Of a stretch of DNA of 64,000 nucleotides, positions 9,893-18,949 are shown in pieces. The stretch is from Gammaproteobacteria bacterium (lineage in GTDB: Bacteria > Pseudomonadota > Gammaproteobacteria > HTCC5015), in the NCBI GenBank assembly GCA_028284675.1, contig JANQRI010000015.1, positions 62,001 to 126,000 on the forward strand. The letters are read 5' to 3'. The translations under genes were made by a program, and so were the position numbers. Position 1 is the first letter of the stretch. Each line of letters begins with the position of its first letter. Below the pieces are notes generated by a model. The model was not told the DNA's origin. It was given only the letters and a program-made list of their open reading frames with translations, and did not search any database.

Positions 9893-9914
9893 TGGCAAAC
9901 CATGAGGAGCTATC

Positions 9915-10340
9915 ATGAGACACTATGAGATCTTGTTCTTAGTGCACCCTGATCAGAGCGAGCAGGTCCCTGCGATGATCGAGCGCTATAAATCCCTTAT
10001 TGCCCAGCAGGGCAGAATACACCGTCTGGAAGACTGGGGGCGTCGTCAACTCGCGTATCCGATCAATAAGGTGCATAAAGCACATTATGTATTAATGAAT
10101 ATTGAGTGTGATCAAGCCACTTTGGATGAGCTGAAAAGCGCATTTCGATTCAATGATGCAATTTTGCGCAACCTTGTGCTGACCCGAAAAAAAGCCATTA
10201 CCGAGCCTTCTGTGATGATGAGCGATAAAGAGAAAGACAGACAGCGGGTCGACTCAACCAAAGAAGAAGCAGCGGGTTCCGAACACAAAACCCAGGAAAG
10301 TGATTCTGCCGAAGCCGAAGCGGCTGCCGCAGCAGGTTGA
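9915..10340 (+). CDS. rpsF: 30S ribosomal protein bS6
   Basis: The 141-residue bS6 protein binds bS18 and the central domain of 16S rRNA. The sequence MRHYEILFLVHPDQSEQVP and the later RLEDWGRRQLAYPINK and KAHYVLMNIE match E. coli S6 almost residue for residue. The C-terminal tail (from about residue 105) is acidic and alanine-rich, as in S6 proteins that receive glutamate additions. The ATG follows GAGGAGC. It is the first gene of rpsF-rpsR-DUF2232-rplI; priB is absent. Confidence 0.98.
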   Translation: MRHYEILFLVHPDQSEQVPAMIERYKSLIAQQGRIHRLEDWGRRQLAYPINKVHKAHYVLMNIECDQATLDELKSAFRFNDAILRNLVLTRKKAITEPSVMMSDKEKDRQRVDSTKEEAAGSEHKTQESDSAEAEAAAAAG

Positions 10341-10379
10341 TTCTAATTTAACACTCAAGCCGATTATCAGGATTTTGCT

Positions 10380-10607
10380 ATGAACAGTTATTTTAAGCGT
10401 CGAAAATTTTGTCGTTTTACTGCTGAAGGTATCGAAGAGATCGATTATAAAGATCTCGATATACTGAAAAGCTATGTTACCGAAACAGGAAAAATTGTAC
10501 CCAGCCGTGTGACCGGCACCAGTGCCAAGTATCAAAGGCAACTGGCAATTGCAATAAAACGTGCCCGCCATGTTGCATTGTTGCCTTACTCTGATCAGCA
10601 CGAGTAG
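10380..10607 (+). CDS. rpsR: 30S ribosomal protein bS18
   Basis: The 75-residue bS18 is a small, very basic protein that binds the 30S platform together with S6. Diagnostic segments are RRKFCRFTAEG, IDYKDLDILKSYVTETGKI and VPSRVTGTSAKYQRQLA, all conserved in bacterial S18. It begins 39 bases after rpsF. Confidence 0.98.
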   Translation: MNSYFKRRKFCRFTAEGIEEIDYKDLDILKSYVTETGKIVPSRVTGTSAKYQRQLAIAIKRARHVALLPYSDQHE

Positions 10608-10638
10608 ATCAACGCTTTATAAGTTGTTGTAACTACCC

Positions 10639-11532
10639 ATGAAAAGCCTTGCCGGATTTATACTGCGTGGAATGTCGCAGGCTGTACTGGTGATCAGTGC
10701 AGCCGGCCTTTTGGCAATTGCTATTCCACCTTTTGCGTTACTAAGCGGTGCAGCTGTTGCGCTGATCACTTTGCGCAATGACAGTACATCCGCTCTGAAA
10801 GTCGTTGTGTTATCGGGGCTGGTGGCAGCCGGCTTTTTATGGATTGTTATTGGCCAGCCGGTATTGATGTTGGCATTATTAATACTATGGCTGCCGATTA
10901 TGTTGGCATCAACGGTTTTACGGCATACTACTAATCTGGCATTGGCTCTGCTCAGTGTGGCCTTGATCGCTGCGTTTATTATAGCAGGGGTCTATATATC
11001 GGTGCCTGATCCGGCAATTGCATGGCAACGGGTATTAGAACAGATATTCACTGGCTCCGCGGTATCATCGGATCCGCAACAACTGCAGGATGTTATTGTC
11101 AGTGTATCAAAGTATATGACCGGCGCATTTGCTGCGGGTTTTATGATTAACGTTATTCTATGCTTGTTAATTGGACGTTGGTGGCAGGCGTTGTTATATA
11201 ACCCAGGTGGTTTTGGTCAGGAGTTTCATGGCTTACGTATCGGAAAAGCCTTAACGGTTGCGGCATTTTGCCTGACCCTGATTGCGATGGTGGTTCAAGC
11301 AGAGTGGATAGTGGCGTTGCTGATGGTGATGTTTGCACTTTATCTGTTTCAAGGGCTGGCGGTAGCACATGCTTTTTTTGGAAAAAGCTCACGTAGCAGA
11401 GTGTTTTTAACTGTATTTTACGTACTACTTATTTTCATAAGACCGTTTTTACTGGTGGTTTCATTATTCGGCATGATTGATGCTTGGGTCGACAGCCGGC
11501 GGCGCTGGTTAGACAGAGCGCCAGGCGCCTGA
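10639..11532 (+). CDS. DUF2232-family integral membrane protein
   Basis: This 297-residue protein consists largely of hydrophobic helices (about eight predicted by eye), with short charged loops and a basic C-terminus. Position between rpsR and rplI and the overall pattern match the DUF2232 (YybS-like) proteins found at this site in many gammaproteobacteria. Function is unknown. It is probably translated from the ribosomal-protein operon message. No signal peptide separate from the first membrane span is seen. Confidence 0.75.
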   Translation: MKSLAGFILRGMSQAVLVISAAGLLAIAIPPFALLSGAAVALITLRNDSTSALKVVVLSGLVAAGFLWIVIGQPVLMLALLILWLPIMLASTVLRHTTNLALALLSVALIAAFIIAGVYISVPDPAIAWQRVLEQIFTGSAVSSDPQQLQDVIVSVSKYMTGAFAAGFMINVILCLLIGRWWQALLYNPGGFGQEFHGLRIGKALTVAAFCLTLIAMVVQAEWIVALLMVMFALYLFQGLAVAHAFFGKSSRSRVFLTVFYVLLIFIRPFLLVVSLFGMIDAWVDSRRRWLDRAPGA

Positions 11533-11561
11533 ATTTAAAGATTTATAGAGAGAGGTGAAAG

Positions 11562-12014
11562 ATGGAAGTTATTCTATTAGATAAAGTAAATAATCTTGGT
11601 GGATTGGGTGAAAAAGTCAGGGTTAAAAACGGATATGCAAGAAACTTTCTGATCCCTACCGGAAAAGCAAAGCCGGCCACGCCTGAAAACTTAAAAGAGT
11701 TTGAACAGCGTCGTGCGGAGTTGGAAGAAAAAGCACAGGCAGCGTTAACCGCAGCGAACCAGCGTAAAGAACAGATTGATGCACTGGGAAGTATTACCAT
11801 AAAAGCGAAAACAGGCGGTGAAGGTAAGCTGTTCGGCTCGATTGGAACGTTTGATATCGTTGAAGCCGCAGAAGCAGCCGGAGTCACAATAGAGAAAAGC
11901 GAAGTCCGATTGCCGGAAGGCAACTTTCGTGCCGTTGGTGAATATGAAGTGCTTATACACTTGCATACCGAAGTGGATACTATACTAAAAGTAATAATTG
12001 AAGGCGAAGAATAG
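11562..12014 (+). CDS. rplI: 50S ribosomal protein bL9
   Basis: The 150-residue bL9 starts MEVILLDKVNNLGGLGE, followed by VRVKNGYARNFLIPTGKA, the rRNA-binding N-terminal domain. A long charged connecting helix (about 42-75) leads to the C-terminal domain with GGEGKLFGSIGTFDI. AGAGAGGTG is a strong ribosome-binding site. It is the last gene of the rpsF operon; a MITE-like element follows. Confidence 0.98.
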   Translation: MEVILLDKVNNLGGLGEKVRVKNGYARNFLIPTGKAKPATPENLKEFEQRRAELEEKAQAALTAANQRKEQIDALGSITIKAKTGGEGKLFGSIGTFDIVEAAEAAGVTIEKSEVRLPEGNFRAVGEYEVLIHLHTEVDTILKVIIEGEE

Positions 12015-12142
12015 CAATTTGTTTCAGCTTTTTATTAATTACCACAAATAATTCACAGCCAATGCACATGACTTACTGTGCCTGACGTGTTTAAATAGAC
12101 TGCTTTACTAGAACCTATCTCAAAATTAAACGAGCGCGGCTC

Positions 12143-12186
12143 GCAGGTTTTTGCTCCTGCAAAACCTGCATTTCCACCATCCGTGG
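12143..12186 (+). repeat. Hairpin-repeat pair inside the MITE, left arm
   Basis: A 9-bp stem starting GCAGGTTTT encloses the loop TGCTCCTGC (12152-12160), followed by CCAC-CATCC-GTGG (12174-12186). The first hairpin has the same 9+9+9 layout and identical loop as the one at 23822-23848 but a different stem sequence, so pairing rather than stem sequence is conserved. Confidence 0.65.
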
Positions 12187-12283
12187 CGGTCAGATGAGGC
12201 AAAAGTGAGTGAAAAAGCGGAGTTTATGTTAAGTATAAATGAGCATTTTGAACGAGCTTTTAACGAAGTATCAGCAAGCGCAC

Positions 12284-12360
12284 GACTCCAGGGAAGGAGG
12301 AGTTAGAACGACTCATAACCACAGGGATGTGGTGTATTAGAGCAACGCAGGAGCAGTTGC
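12284..12360 (-). repeat. Hairpin-repeat triplet inside the MITE, right arm
   Basis: Three hairpins of the same family lie in opposite orientation: GACTCC/GGAGTT around AGGGAAGGA (12284-12304), CCAC/GTGG around AGGGAT (12319-12332) and GCAAC/GTTGC around GCAGGAGCA (12342-12360). On the minus strand the last loop reads TGCTCCTGC, identical to the left-arm loop. Confidence 0.65.
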
Positions 12361-12399
12361 CGAGGAGACAAAGTCGAGTAATTTTGAGATAAGTTCTAG

Positions 12400-12536
12400 A
12401 ATAAAAACACGGCTTTCTAAAAATATAATATGCCTGCGGTCTTGTGTTAAATCGGCAAGTGACTGAGGCTGTTTCTCAGAAGCCCCGTTTTTCAGTGTAA
12501 GCCCTACAGTGATAATATTTAATAGAGCTGACTATA
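12400..12536. other. dnaB upstream region
   Basis: Between the MITE and dnaB lie AT-rich sequence and a short CTGAG/CTCAG stem near 12466-12482. It presumably holds the dnaB promoter, which I cannot place with certainty. Confidence 0.3.
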
Positions 12537-13925
12537 GTGCAACTGGTTCAATCGCCCAAACAAAAAGATTTAATACATAGCGAACTAAAAACCCCTCCAC
12601 ATTCAATCGAGGCCGAGCAGGCTGTGCTTGGTGGGCTAATGTTAAGCACCGAAGCCTGGGATCAGGTCGCCGATCGTGTTTCAGAAGATGATTTTTACAT
12701 AAAAGACCATCGTTTGATTTTTCGTGCAATTGGTGCATTGGCTGATGCAGGCAAGCCACGGGATGTCGTTACACTCAGCGAGTGGCTGAAGCAGCGTGAC
12801 GAGTTGGAGCAGGTTGGCGGCATGGTATTTCTCGGCACACTGGTAAAGGACACGCCGAGTGCCGCAAATGTTAAAGCTTATGCTGATATAGTGCGTGAAC
12901 GTTCTGTTATACGCCAGATGATCCAGACGGGTGAGGAGATTGCTGCGAGTGGTTATGAAAGCGGTGATCATAGCGTAAAAGACCTGCTGGATGCTGCCGA
13001 ATCAAAAATATTCCGAATAGCAGAACAAGGCATCAAAGGTGCAAAAGCCTTTAAAAATATTAAAGAACTGCTAAGTCAGGCGGTTGACCGGATTGATGAT
13101 TTGTTTAACAAAGACGATCCGATTACCGGTATTCCGACTGGTTTTGACAAACTGGATGAAATGACATCCGGTTTACAAAATTCTGATTTGGTTGTGGTTG
13201 CCGGTCGACCGTCAATGGGTAAAACCAGTTTTGTGATGAATATTGCGGAGAATGCGGCAATCCGACATAAATTACCGGTAGCTGTGTTTAGTATGGAAAT
13301 GTCAGGGGAGCAGTTGGCGATGCGTATGATATCGTCATTGGGGCGCCTGAATCAGCAAAACCTGCGTACCGGCAGACTTGAAGACGCAGATTGGCCCCGA
13401 ATAACTTCGGCCATTGCAATGCTTTCCGAAGCCCCGGTTTTTGTCGATGATACCCCTGCATTGTCACCAACAGACCTGCGAGCCAGGGCGAGGCGTATCA
13501 AACGTGAGCATGACCTTGGTTTGGTTATTGTCGATTATTTGCAGCTAATGAGCGTTCCCCAAACAAAAGATAATCGTGCCAATGAAATTTCCGAAATCTC
13601 CCGCGCATTAAAAGGGTTGGCTAAAGAGCTTAATATTCCAGTGATTGCGCTTTCACAGTTAAACAGGAGCCTGGAACAACGACCGGACAAACGGCCGGTA
13701 ATGTCGGATCTGCGTGAGTCGGGCGCGATTGAGCAAGATGCTGATGTGATTGCTTTTATTTATCGTGATGAAGTTTACAATGAAGAAAGCCCTGATAAAG
13801 GCACGGCAGAGATTCTGATACGCAAACAGCGTAATGGCCCTACCGGTATGTGCCGTTTGACCTTCCTCGGACAATATACTAAGTTTGAAAACTATGTGCC
13901 GGAGATGTACGGCAACGAAATGTAG
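12537..13925 (+). CDS. dnaB: Replicative DNA helicase DnaB
   Basis: The 462-residue hexameric 5'-3' helicase acts at the replication fork. The N-terminal domain begins PPHSIEAEQAVLGGLML, the standard DnaB opening. The RecA-like domain has Walker A GRPSMGKTSF (about 222-232), LVIVDYLQLM as Walker B, and SQLNRSLEQRPDKRPVMSDLRESGAIEQD toward the end (given here only as a marker region, residues about 363-392). No intein is present. The start is GTG at 12537. It follows the rpsF operon, as usual, although the MITE separates them here, and alr comes next. Confidence 0.97.
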   Translation: MQLVQSPKQKDLIHSELKTPPHSIEAEQAVLGGLMLSTEAWDQVADRVSEDDFYIKDHRLIFRAIGALADAGKPRDVVTLSEWLKQRDELEQVGGMVFLGTLVKDTPSAANVKAYADIVRERSVIRQMIQTGEEIAASGYESGDHSVKDLLDAAESKIFRIAEQGIKGAKAFKNIKELLSQAVDRIDDLFNKDDPITGIPTGFDKLDEMTSGLQNSDLVVVAGRPSMGKTSFVMNIAENAAIRHKLPVAVFSMEMSGEQLAMRMISSLGRLNQQNLRTGRLEDADWPRITSAIAMLSEAPVFVDDTPALSPTDLRARARRIKREHDLGLVIVDYLQLMSVPQTKDNRANEISEISRALKGLAKELNIPVIALSQLNRSLEQRPDKRPVMSDLRESGAIEQDADVIAFIYRDEVYNEESPDKGTAEILIRKQRNGPTGMCRLTFLGQYTKFENYVPEMYGNEM

Positions 13926-13961
13926 CGGCCAAATTTCTTACACACCCCAAAGGAAATCAGT

Positions 13962-15050
13962 ATGCAGCGCATCGCGTATGCATCAATCGATCTAAAGGCT
14001 TTACGCCATAACTTTCTGCAGGTCAAGCAGTACGCCCCCAACAGCAAGCTCATTTGTGTCATCAAAGCCAATGCATACGGTCACGGCATGCTGGAGGTCG
14101 CAAAAGCTTTGCAGGATGCAGATGGGTTCGCAGTGGCCTGTGTTGATGAGGCATTGTTACTGCGTAAAGAAAACGTCACGCAACCCATCACTGTATTCCA
14201 GGGTTTTCAGGATATTGCTGAATTACAAGCCTGTAGCCAATATCAGCTTTGGCCTGTTGTGCATCACACGAAGCAATTGGAATTACTGCATCAGGCGGAG
14301 TTGGCACAACCGATCGATATATGGCTCAAATTATCCACTGGCATGAACCGCTTGGGGTTTAATCCGGATGATGCACACGATGTATGGCGACAGCTTGATA
14401 GCTGTAGCGGGGTACGCAATATCAGGCTGATGACTCATATGGCCCGGGCCGATGAAGGCATATTAAGTGAAGCGGATTTTACCGAGAAACAAATACAGCT
14501 GTTTACAGCCTCTACATCCGGTATCCGTGCGGAATGCAGTCTGGCTAACTCTGCAACCTTAATTGGCTGGCCGGCGGCACATCGGGAATGGGTGCGTCCG
14601 GGTATTATGCTTTATGGCGCGTCACCTTTTTTGCCTGGAGCAAGTGGTTTTCAGTCACCGGATTTGCAGCCGGTTATGCAACTAAACAGTCGATTGATTG
14701 CGATTAACCGGCGCAGCAAAGGTGATCCGATTGGCTATGGCAGTACCTGGGTATGCCCGGAAAACATGCCTATTGGTGTTGTCGCGATCGGTTACGGTGA
14801 CGGTTATCCCCGGCATATTCAGGCAGGCACAACATTGCTGATACGCGGTCAATCAGCGAAAATAGTCGGCAGGGTATCAATGGACTTGCTGACAGTCGAT
14901 TTATCCGGTATTGATGCAGCTGTTGGCGATGAGGTGGTTTTATGGGGCACAGGGCTACCCGTAGACCGGATTGCCCAACAGGCGGGCACTATTTCGTATG
15001 AATTGCTTTGTGGTATTTTCGGGCGGGTACGTTATAAATATATTAACTAG
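13962..15050 (+). CDS. alr: Alanine racemase
   Basis: This 362-residue PLP enzyme interconverts L- and D-alanine for peptidoglycan synthesis. The PLP lysine is Lys35 in CVIKANAYGHG, and the second catalytic residue is the Tyr of GYGSTW near 259. The motif AIGYGDGYPR and the C-terminal YELLCGIFGRVRY are typical. The ATG is preceded by AAAGGAAATC. It lies 36 bases after dnaB, a conserved neighbourhood. Confidence 0.96.
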   Translation: MQRIAYASIDLKALRHNFLQVKQYAPNSKLICVIKANAYGHGMLEVAKALQDADGFAVACVDEALLLRKENVTQPITVFQGFQDIAELQACSQYQLWPVVHHTKQLELLHQAELAQPIDIWLKLSTGMNRLGFNPDDAHDVWRQLDSCSGVRNIRLMTHMARADEGILSEADFTEKQIQLFTASTSGIRAECSLANSATLIGWPAAHREWVRPGIMLYGASPFLPGASGFQSPDLQPVMQLNSRLIAINRRSKGDPIGYGSTWVCPENMPIGVVAIGYGDGYPRHIQAGTTLLIRGQSAKIVGRVSMDLLTVDLSGIDAAVGDEVVLWGTGLPVDRIAQQAGTISYELLCGIFGRVRYKYIN

Positions 15051-15062
15051 GGAGTGGCTTTT

Positions 15063-16181
15063 ATGAATACCAAATATTTATTGACATTATTGTGTGCGGT
15101 TTGCTGCTATGGATTGTTATCCGGTTGTGGCGTCACTAAAGTACTTAAAGAACATGGTACTTACCTTGCTGACAGCGCGAATACCGGCTTTTTTGATGAG
15201 TTTGATCTGGTCAAAATTGGCGGTGTTAAGTGGCGGTATAAAGTTACGAAAGCGATCAATTCCTCTCCGGTTGTGGTTAAAGACACTGCCTACTTCGGAG
15301 ATGATCAGGGTTATGTTCACGCGGTTGACATTGAAAGCGGTAAACGAAACTGGCGGTACAAAACACGTGGTAAAGTCAGCTCAACACCGGCAATTGAAGG
15401 CAATATAGTCTACTTTGCAAGCCAGGACGGTAGTGTTTATGCCTTCAATGGTAAGAAAAAACGAACACTATGGCGGTATAAAACCGGTGCACCAATTCAT
15501 GCATCTCCGACGCTTTACAAAGGCCATATCTATATCGGCAATAAAAAGGGCCAGTTACATGCGATAAACGCCAAAACCGGAGCCAGGTTGTGGGTTAGTA
15601 AAAATGCCAAACCGATTAGCACAACGGCTGCAGTGAAGAAAGATAAGGTTTATGTTGTTATCGGTGACAGTGTTTTGACTGCATTGGACCGTGAAAGCGG
15701 TCGTAAGTTGTGGAGGTTTCGGTCTAAAAAAGGCATGCCTTATTCACCGTCAGTCGGTAAAGGTGCCGTCTATATCGGCAGTGATGAGAAGCATTTATAC
15801 GCTGTCAATGCGGAGACCGGTCGTCCGCTTTGGAAATACCGTATGAAAAACAAAGTTCAGGGTTCACCCGCAGTTACAGATGATAAAGTCATTGCCGGCA
15901 GTGTCGACGGTACTGTATATGCAGTGGGCCGCAAAGACGGGCGCGCGTTATGGCAGCGGCGCACCTCAGGTGCCATTAGCGGTTCTGTGGCAGTGACTCC
16001 GGATATTGTCTATGCCAATACACGCAATGGTCATGCAGTGGCATTGAATCTACGCTCAGGTGAGCCCCTATGGCAGTACAAGGCAGGGACCAGGCTGTCC
16101 TCCTCACCCTATATTCATGATGGCAAGGTATATGTGATTGGTAATAGCCGTGAATTATTGGTATTGGAAGACCGGGGCTGA
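15063..16181 (+). CDS. PQQ-type beta-propeller lipoprotein (BamB-like paralogue)
   Basis: The 372-residue protein has a lipoprotein signal ending LLSGC, then seven or so repeats of a PQQ-like blade with WRYK or LWxYK and tryptophan-docking patterns (INSSPVV, VSSTPAI, IHASPTL, VQGSPAV, ISGSVAV). ATG 15063 is chosen over GTG 15054 because GGAGTGG (15051-15057) then sits at proper distance. The protein is very basic, unlike the acidic bamB product at 42623-43804. It is 12 bases after alr and probably co-transcribed. It could be a second BamB-like factor or an unrelated envelope propeller; the true bamB is more likely the copy next to der. Confidence 0.75.
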   Translation: MNTKYLLTLLCAVCCYGLLSGCGVTKVLKEHGTYLADSANTGFFDEFDLVKIGGVKWRYKVTKAINSSPVVVKDTAYFGDDQGYVHAVDIESGKRNWRYKTRGKVSSTPAIEGNIVYFASQDGSVYAFNGKKKRTLWRYKTGAPIHASPTLYKGHIYIGNKKGQLHAINAKTGARLWVSKNAKPISTTAAVKKDKVYVVIGDSVLTALDRESGRKLWRFRSKKGMPYSPSVGKGAVYIGSDEKHLYAVNAETGRPLWKYRMKNKVQGSPAVTDDKVIAGSVDGTVYAVGRKDGRALWQRRTSGAISGSVAVTPDIVYANTRNGHAVALNLRSGEPLWQYKAGTRLSSSPYIHDGKVYVIGNSRELLVLEDRG

Positions 16182-16362
16182 AATTTGTCTACTCAAAAAG
16201 TTAGATTAGTGCTTGGTCGTTAAAAAACTGCAATTGCTGTCATGTGATCGGCTGGCAAGACTCAAAATGCTATTGTAATATATACCCCCAGTGGAAACTT
16301 TGTAATTCCGCTTACTAAAACAAGCGATCTCTAGTATGGATCGCCACTGACAGGAGAAAAAC

Positions 16363-18273
16363 ATGCCTACAGTTACGTTGCCCGACGGCTCGCGTCGGAC
16401 TTTTGGAAATGATGTCAGCATTTATGAAATCGCCGCCGACATTGGCCCGGGGCTGGCTAAGTCAGCACTGGCCGGTGAGGTTAACGGCGAACTTGTCGAC
16501 ACTTCATACCGTGTAAGCAACGATTCCGAAATCAGAATTATCACTGCCCGGGATGCCGAAGGGTTGGAAGTGCTTCGTCATTCAACCGCTCATTTGCTTG
16601 CCCAGGCCGTTAAGCAGCTGTTCCCGGATGCACAAGTCACAATAGGACCGGTTATTGATGACGGTTTTTATTACGATTTTGCATACAAAAGGCCGTTTAC
16701 GCCTGAAGATCTGCTGCTGATCGAGAAAAAAATGCAGGAGCTGGTTAAGGCCAACCATAAAGTAGAACGTAGCGTTATGTCTCGTTCAGAGGCGGTCGAC
16801 TTTTTCCGCAACCAAGGTGAGGAGTACAAAGCAAAAATTATCGAGGATATTCCGGAGGGACAGGAAATTTCTTTGTACAGCCAGGGTGATTTTATCGATT
16901 TATGCAGAGGCCCGCATGTACCGGCAACCGGTCACCTGGGAGCGTTTAAGTTAACGAAATTGGCAGGCGCTTATTGGCGCGGCGATCATAACAATGAAAT
17001 GCTGCAACGCGTCTATGGCACAGCCTGGCCGGATAAAAAGCAGCTTAAAGCGTATCTCAATCGTATTGAAGAAGCCGAAAAGCGGGACCACCGGAAAATC
17101 GGCAAAGCGCTGGGGTTATTCCATTTTCAGCCGGAAGCGCCGGGTATGGTTTTCTGGCATGAAAAAGGGTTTACGCTTTACCGCCAGGTAGAAGACTATG
17201 TACGCTCAAAGCTGCAGGATTATCAGTATCAGGAGGTTCATACACCTCAGGTGCTTGACAGGTCGTTATGGGAAAAGTCAGGCCATTGGGATAAATTTCG
17301 CGACATGATTTTTAGTACTCACTCTGAAAATCGTGATTATGCGGTGAAACCCATGAACTGCCCGGGTCATGTGGAAATATTTAATCAGGGCCTGCGTAGC
17401 TACCGTGATTTACCGTTAAAAATAGCTGAGTTTGGTGTTGTGCACCGCAATGAACCTTCAGGCACTTTACATGGCTTGATGCGAGCCCGCCGGTTTACTC
17501 AGGACGATGCACATGTGTTTTGTACTGAAGAGCAGATAGGTGCCGAAGTCAGTGAACTGATAGATTTAACGTTTGAAGTCTATAAGGATTTTGGTTTCGA
17601 TGAAGTCGTACTGGCTTTTTCAACCCGCCCGGAGCAACGCGTTGGCAGTGACGAGCTTTGGGACAAAGCTGAAGCCGGCCTGGAGCAATGCCTGAAAGAC
17701 AAAGGTCTGGAGTATATTTTTCAGCCCGGGGAAGGGGCATTTTACGGACCCAAGATTGAGTTTACCCTCAAAGACTGTATTGGCCGTGTCTGGCAATGCG
17801 GCACCATTCAGCTGGATTTTTCGATGCCGGGCCGTTTAGGGGCTGAGTATGTTGCTGAAGACGGTAATCGCAAAACACCGGTGATGATTCATCGGGCTAT
17901 TCTGGGCTCGTTGGAGCGATTTATCGGTATTTTGATTGAGCACCATGCTGGAAAATTTCCGCTGTGGCTGGCTCCGGTACAGGCTGCGGTGATGACAATT
18001 ACCGATAAACAGCAGACTTTTGCCGCAGAAGTACAAAAAACCCTTCAAGAACAGGGGTTCAGGGCTGTATTGGACTTGAGAAACGAAAAAATCGGCTTTA
18101 AAATCCGCGATCACACTTTGCAGCGCATCCCCTACCTGTTGATTATCGGGGACCGTGAACAGGAGTCTGGTTCGGTGGCTGTGCGCACACGTGAAGGCGA
18201 GGATCTTGGCGCTTTGCCGCTGGATGCGGTATTGGACCGCTTCGCTGAAGAAAATATCGGGTTTGGTCGCTAA
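16363..18273 (+). CDS. thrS: Threonyl-tRNA synthetase
   Basis: The 636-residue class II synthetase has a TGS domain (1-62), the editing domain with HSTAHLLAQAV (about 73-83) and DLCRGPHVPATG (about 183-194), then the catalytic core with MNCPGHVEIF (about 331-340, zinc-ligand Cys) and HGLMRARRFTQDDAH. The anticodon-binding domain ends the protein. A small stem GCGATC/GATCGC (16324-16344) lies just upstream of the Shine-Dalgarno AGGAG. It may influence translation, but its loop does not show a clear threonine-anticodon mimic. infC follows at once. Confidence 0.97.
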   Translation: MPTVTLPDGSRRTFGNDVSIYEIAADIGPGLAKSALAGEVNGELVDTSYRVSNDSEIRIITARDAEGLEVLRHSTAHLLAQAVKQLFPDAQVTIGPVIDDGFYYDFAYKRPFTPEDLLLIEKKMQELVKANHKVERSVMSRSEAVDFFRNQGEEYKAKIIEDIPEGQEISLYSQGDFIDLCRGPHVPATGHLGAFKLTKLAGAYWRGDHNNEMLQRVYGTAWPDKKQLKAYLNRIEEAEKRDHRKIGKALGLFHFQPEAPGMVFWHEKGFTLYRQVEDYVRSKLQDYQYQEVHTPQVLDRSLWEKSGHWDKFRDMIFSTHSENRDYAVKPMNCPGHVEIFNQGLRSYRDLPLKIAEFGVVHRNEPSGTLHGLMRARRFTQDDAHVFCTEEQIGAEVSELIDLTFEVYKDFGFDEVVLAFSTRPEQRVGSDELWDKAEAGLEQCLKDKGLEYIFQPGEGAFYGPKIEFTLKDCIGRVWQCGTIQLDFSMPGRLGAEYVAEDGNRKTPVMIHRAILGSLERFIGILIEHHAGKFPLWLAPVQAAVMTITDKQQTFAAEVQKTLQEQGFRAVLDLRNEKIGFKIRDHTLQRIPYLLIIGDREQESGSVAVRTREGEDLGALPLDAVLDRFAEENIGFGR

Positions 18274-18319
18274 ATATAGCATTCCGGCCCGGGCCGATTT
18301 GAGATGGAGGTAAATTCTT

Positions 18320-18841
18320 ATTCTAGAGAAGAAACAGCATCGTCTGAACCAGGAAATTAGTGCGACCAAGGTACGGTTAATCGACGCCGAAGGTCAGCAG
18401 TCTGGTATCGTGCCGCTGGAGGAAGCGCTGCAACAAGCAGAGCAGGCGGAATTGGATCTGGTGGAAATCGTCCCAAACAGTGATCCCCCGGTTTGCCGGG
18501 TTATGGACTACGGAAAGTACAAGTTTGAGCTGAGTAAAAAGGCTCATCAGGCGAAAAAGAAGCAAAAACAGATTCATGTTAAGGAAGTGAAATTCCGTCC
18601 TGTCACCGAAGAAGGTGATTATCGGGTGAAGCTTCGTAATTTGACCCGGTTTTTGACGGATGGTGACAAAGCCAAGGTCACCATGCGTTTTCGAGGACGT
18701 GAAATTGCTCATCAGGAATTGGGCTTAAAGTTCTTGCAACGCATAGAGAAAGATCTCGAGGAAATTGGCGCTGTGGAGCAATATCCGCAAATGGAAGGCC
18801 GGCAGATGGTTATGGTGCTGGCACCCAAGGCTAAAAGGTAA
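18320..18841 (+). CDS. infC: Translation initiation factor IF-3, ATT start
   Basis: The 173-residue IF-3 prevents premature subunit joining and checks start codons. The frame from ATT 18320 reads ILEKKQHRLNQEISATKVRL then IDAEGQQSGIVPLEEAL, matching IF-3 N-termini, and GGAGG at 18306-18310 sits 9 bases upstream. There is no ATG, GTG or TTG until GTG 18410, which would cut off about 30 conserved residues. An AUU start on infC is the basis of IF-3 autoregulation in E. coli and is kept here. Later motifs are LDLVEIVPNSDPPVCRVMDY and VKEVKFRP. Confidence 0.93.
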   Translation: MLEKKQHRLNQEISATKVRLIDAEGQQSGIVPLEEALQQAEQAELDLVEIVPNSDPPVCRVMDYGKYKFELSKKAHQAKKKQKQIHVKEVKFRPVTEEGDYRVKLRNLTRFLTDGDKAKVTMRFRGREIAHQELGLKFLQRIEKDLEEIGAVEQYPQMEGRQMVMVLAPKAKR

Positions 18842-18949
18842 CGAGCAGCAGGGACGTTCCGTCTTTTACCCATAAAAACAGACAGATGAAGCCGGGCAGG
18901 GCATTGCCTGCTTTATCAAAAATAAACACTTTTTCATGAGGAGATTAAA

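Larger units (their letters stand above)
12108..12399. mobile_element. MITE-like element, long copy, carrying hairpin repeats
   Basis: This 292-bp non-coding element is bounded by 21-bp terminal inverted repeats starting CTAGAACCTATCTCAAAA (12108-12128, and 12379-12399 inverted) with one mismatch. The ends are CTAG. Its core (about 12192-12277) is nearly identical to the core of the 147-bp copy at 43847-43993. Relative to that copy it has extra sequence on both sides: hairpins at 12143-12186 on the left and 12284-12360 on the right in inverted orientation. It has no coding capacity and must be mobilised in trans if at all; no matching transposase is in the window. Confidence 0.75.
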
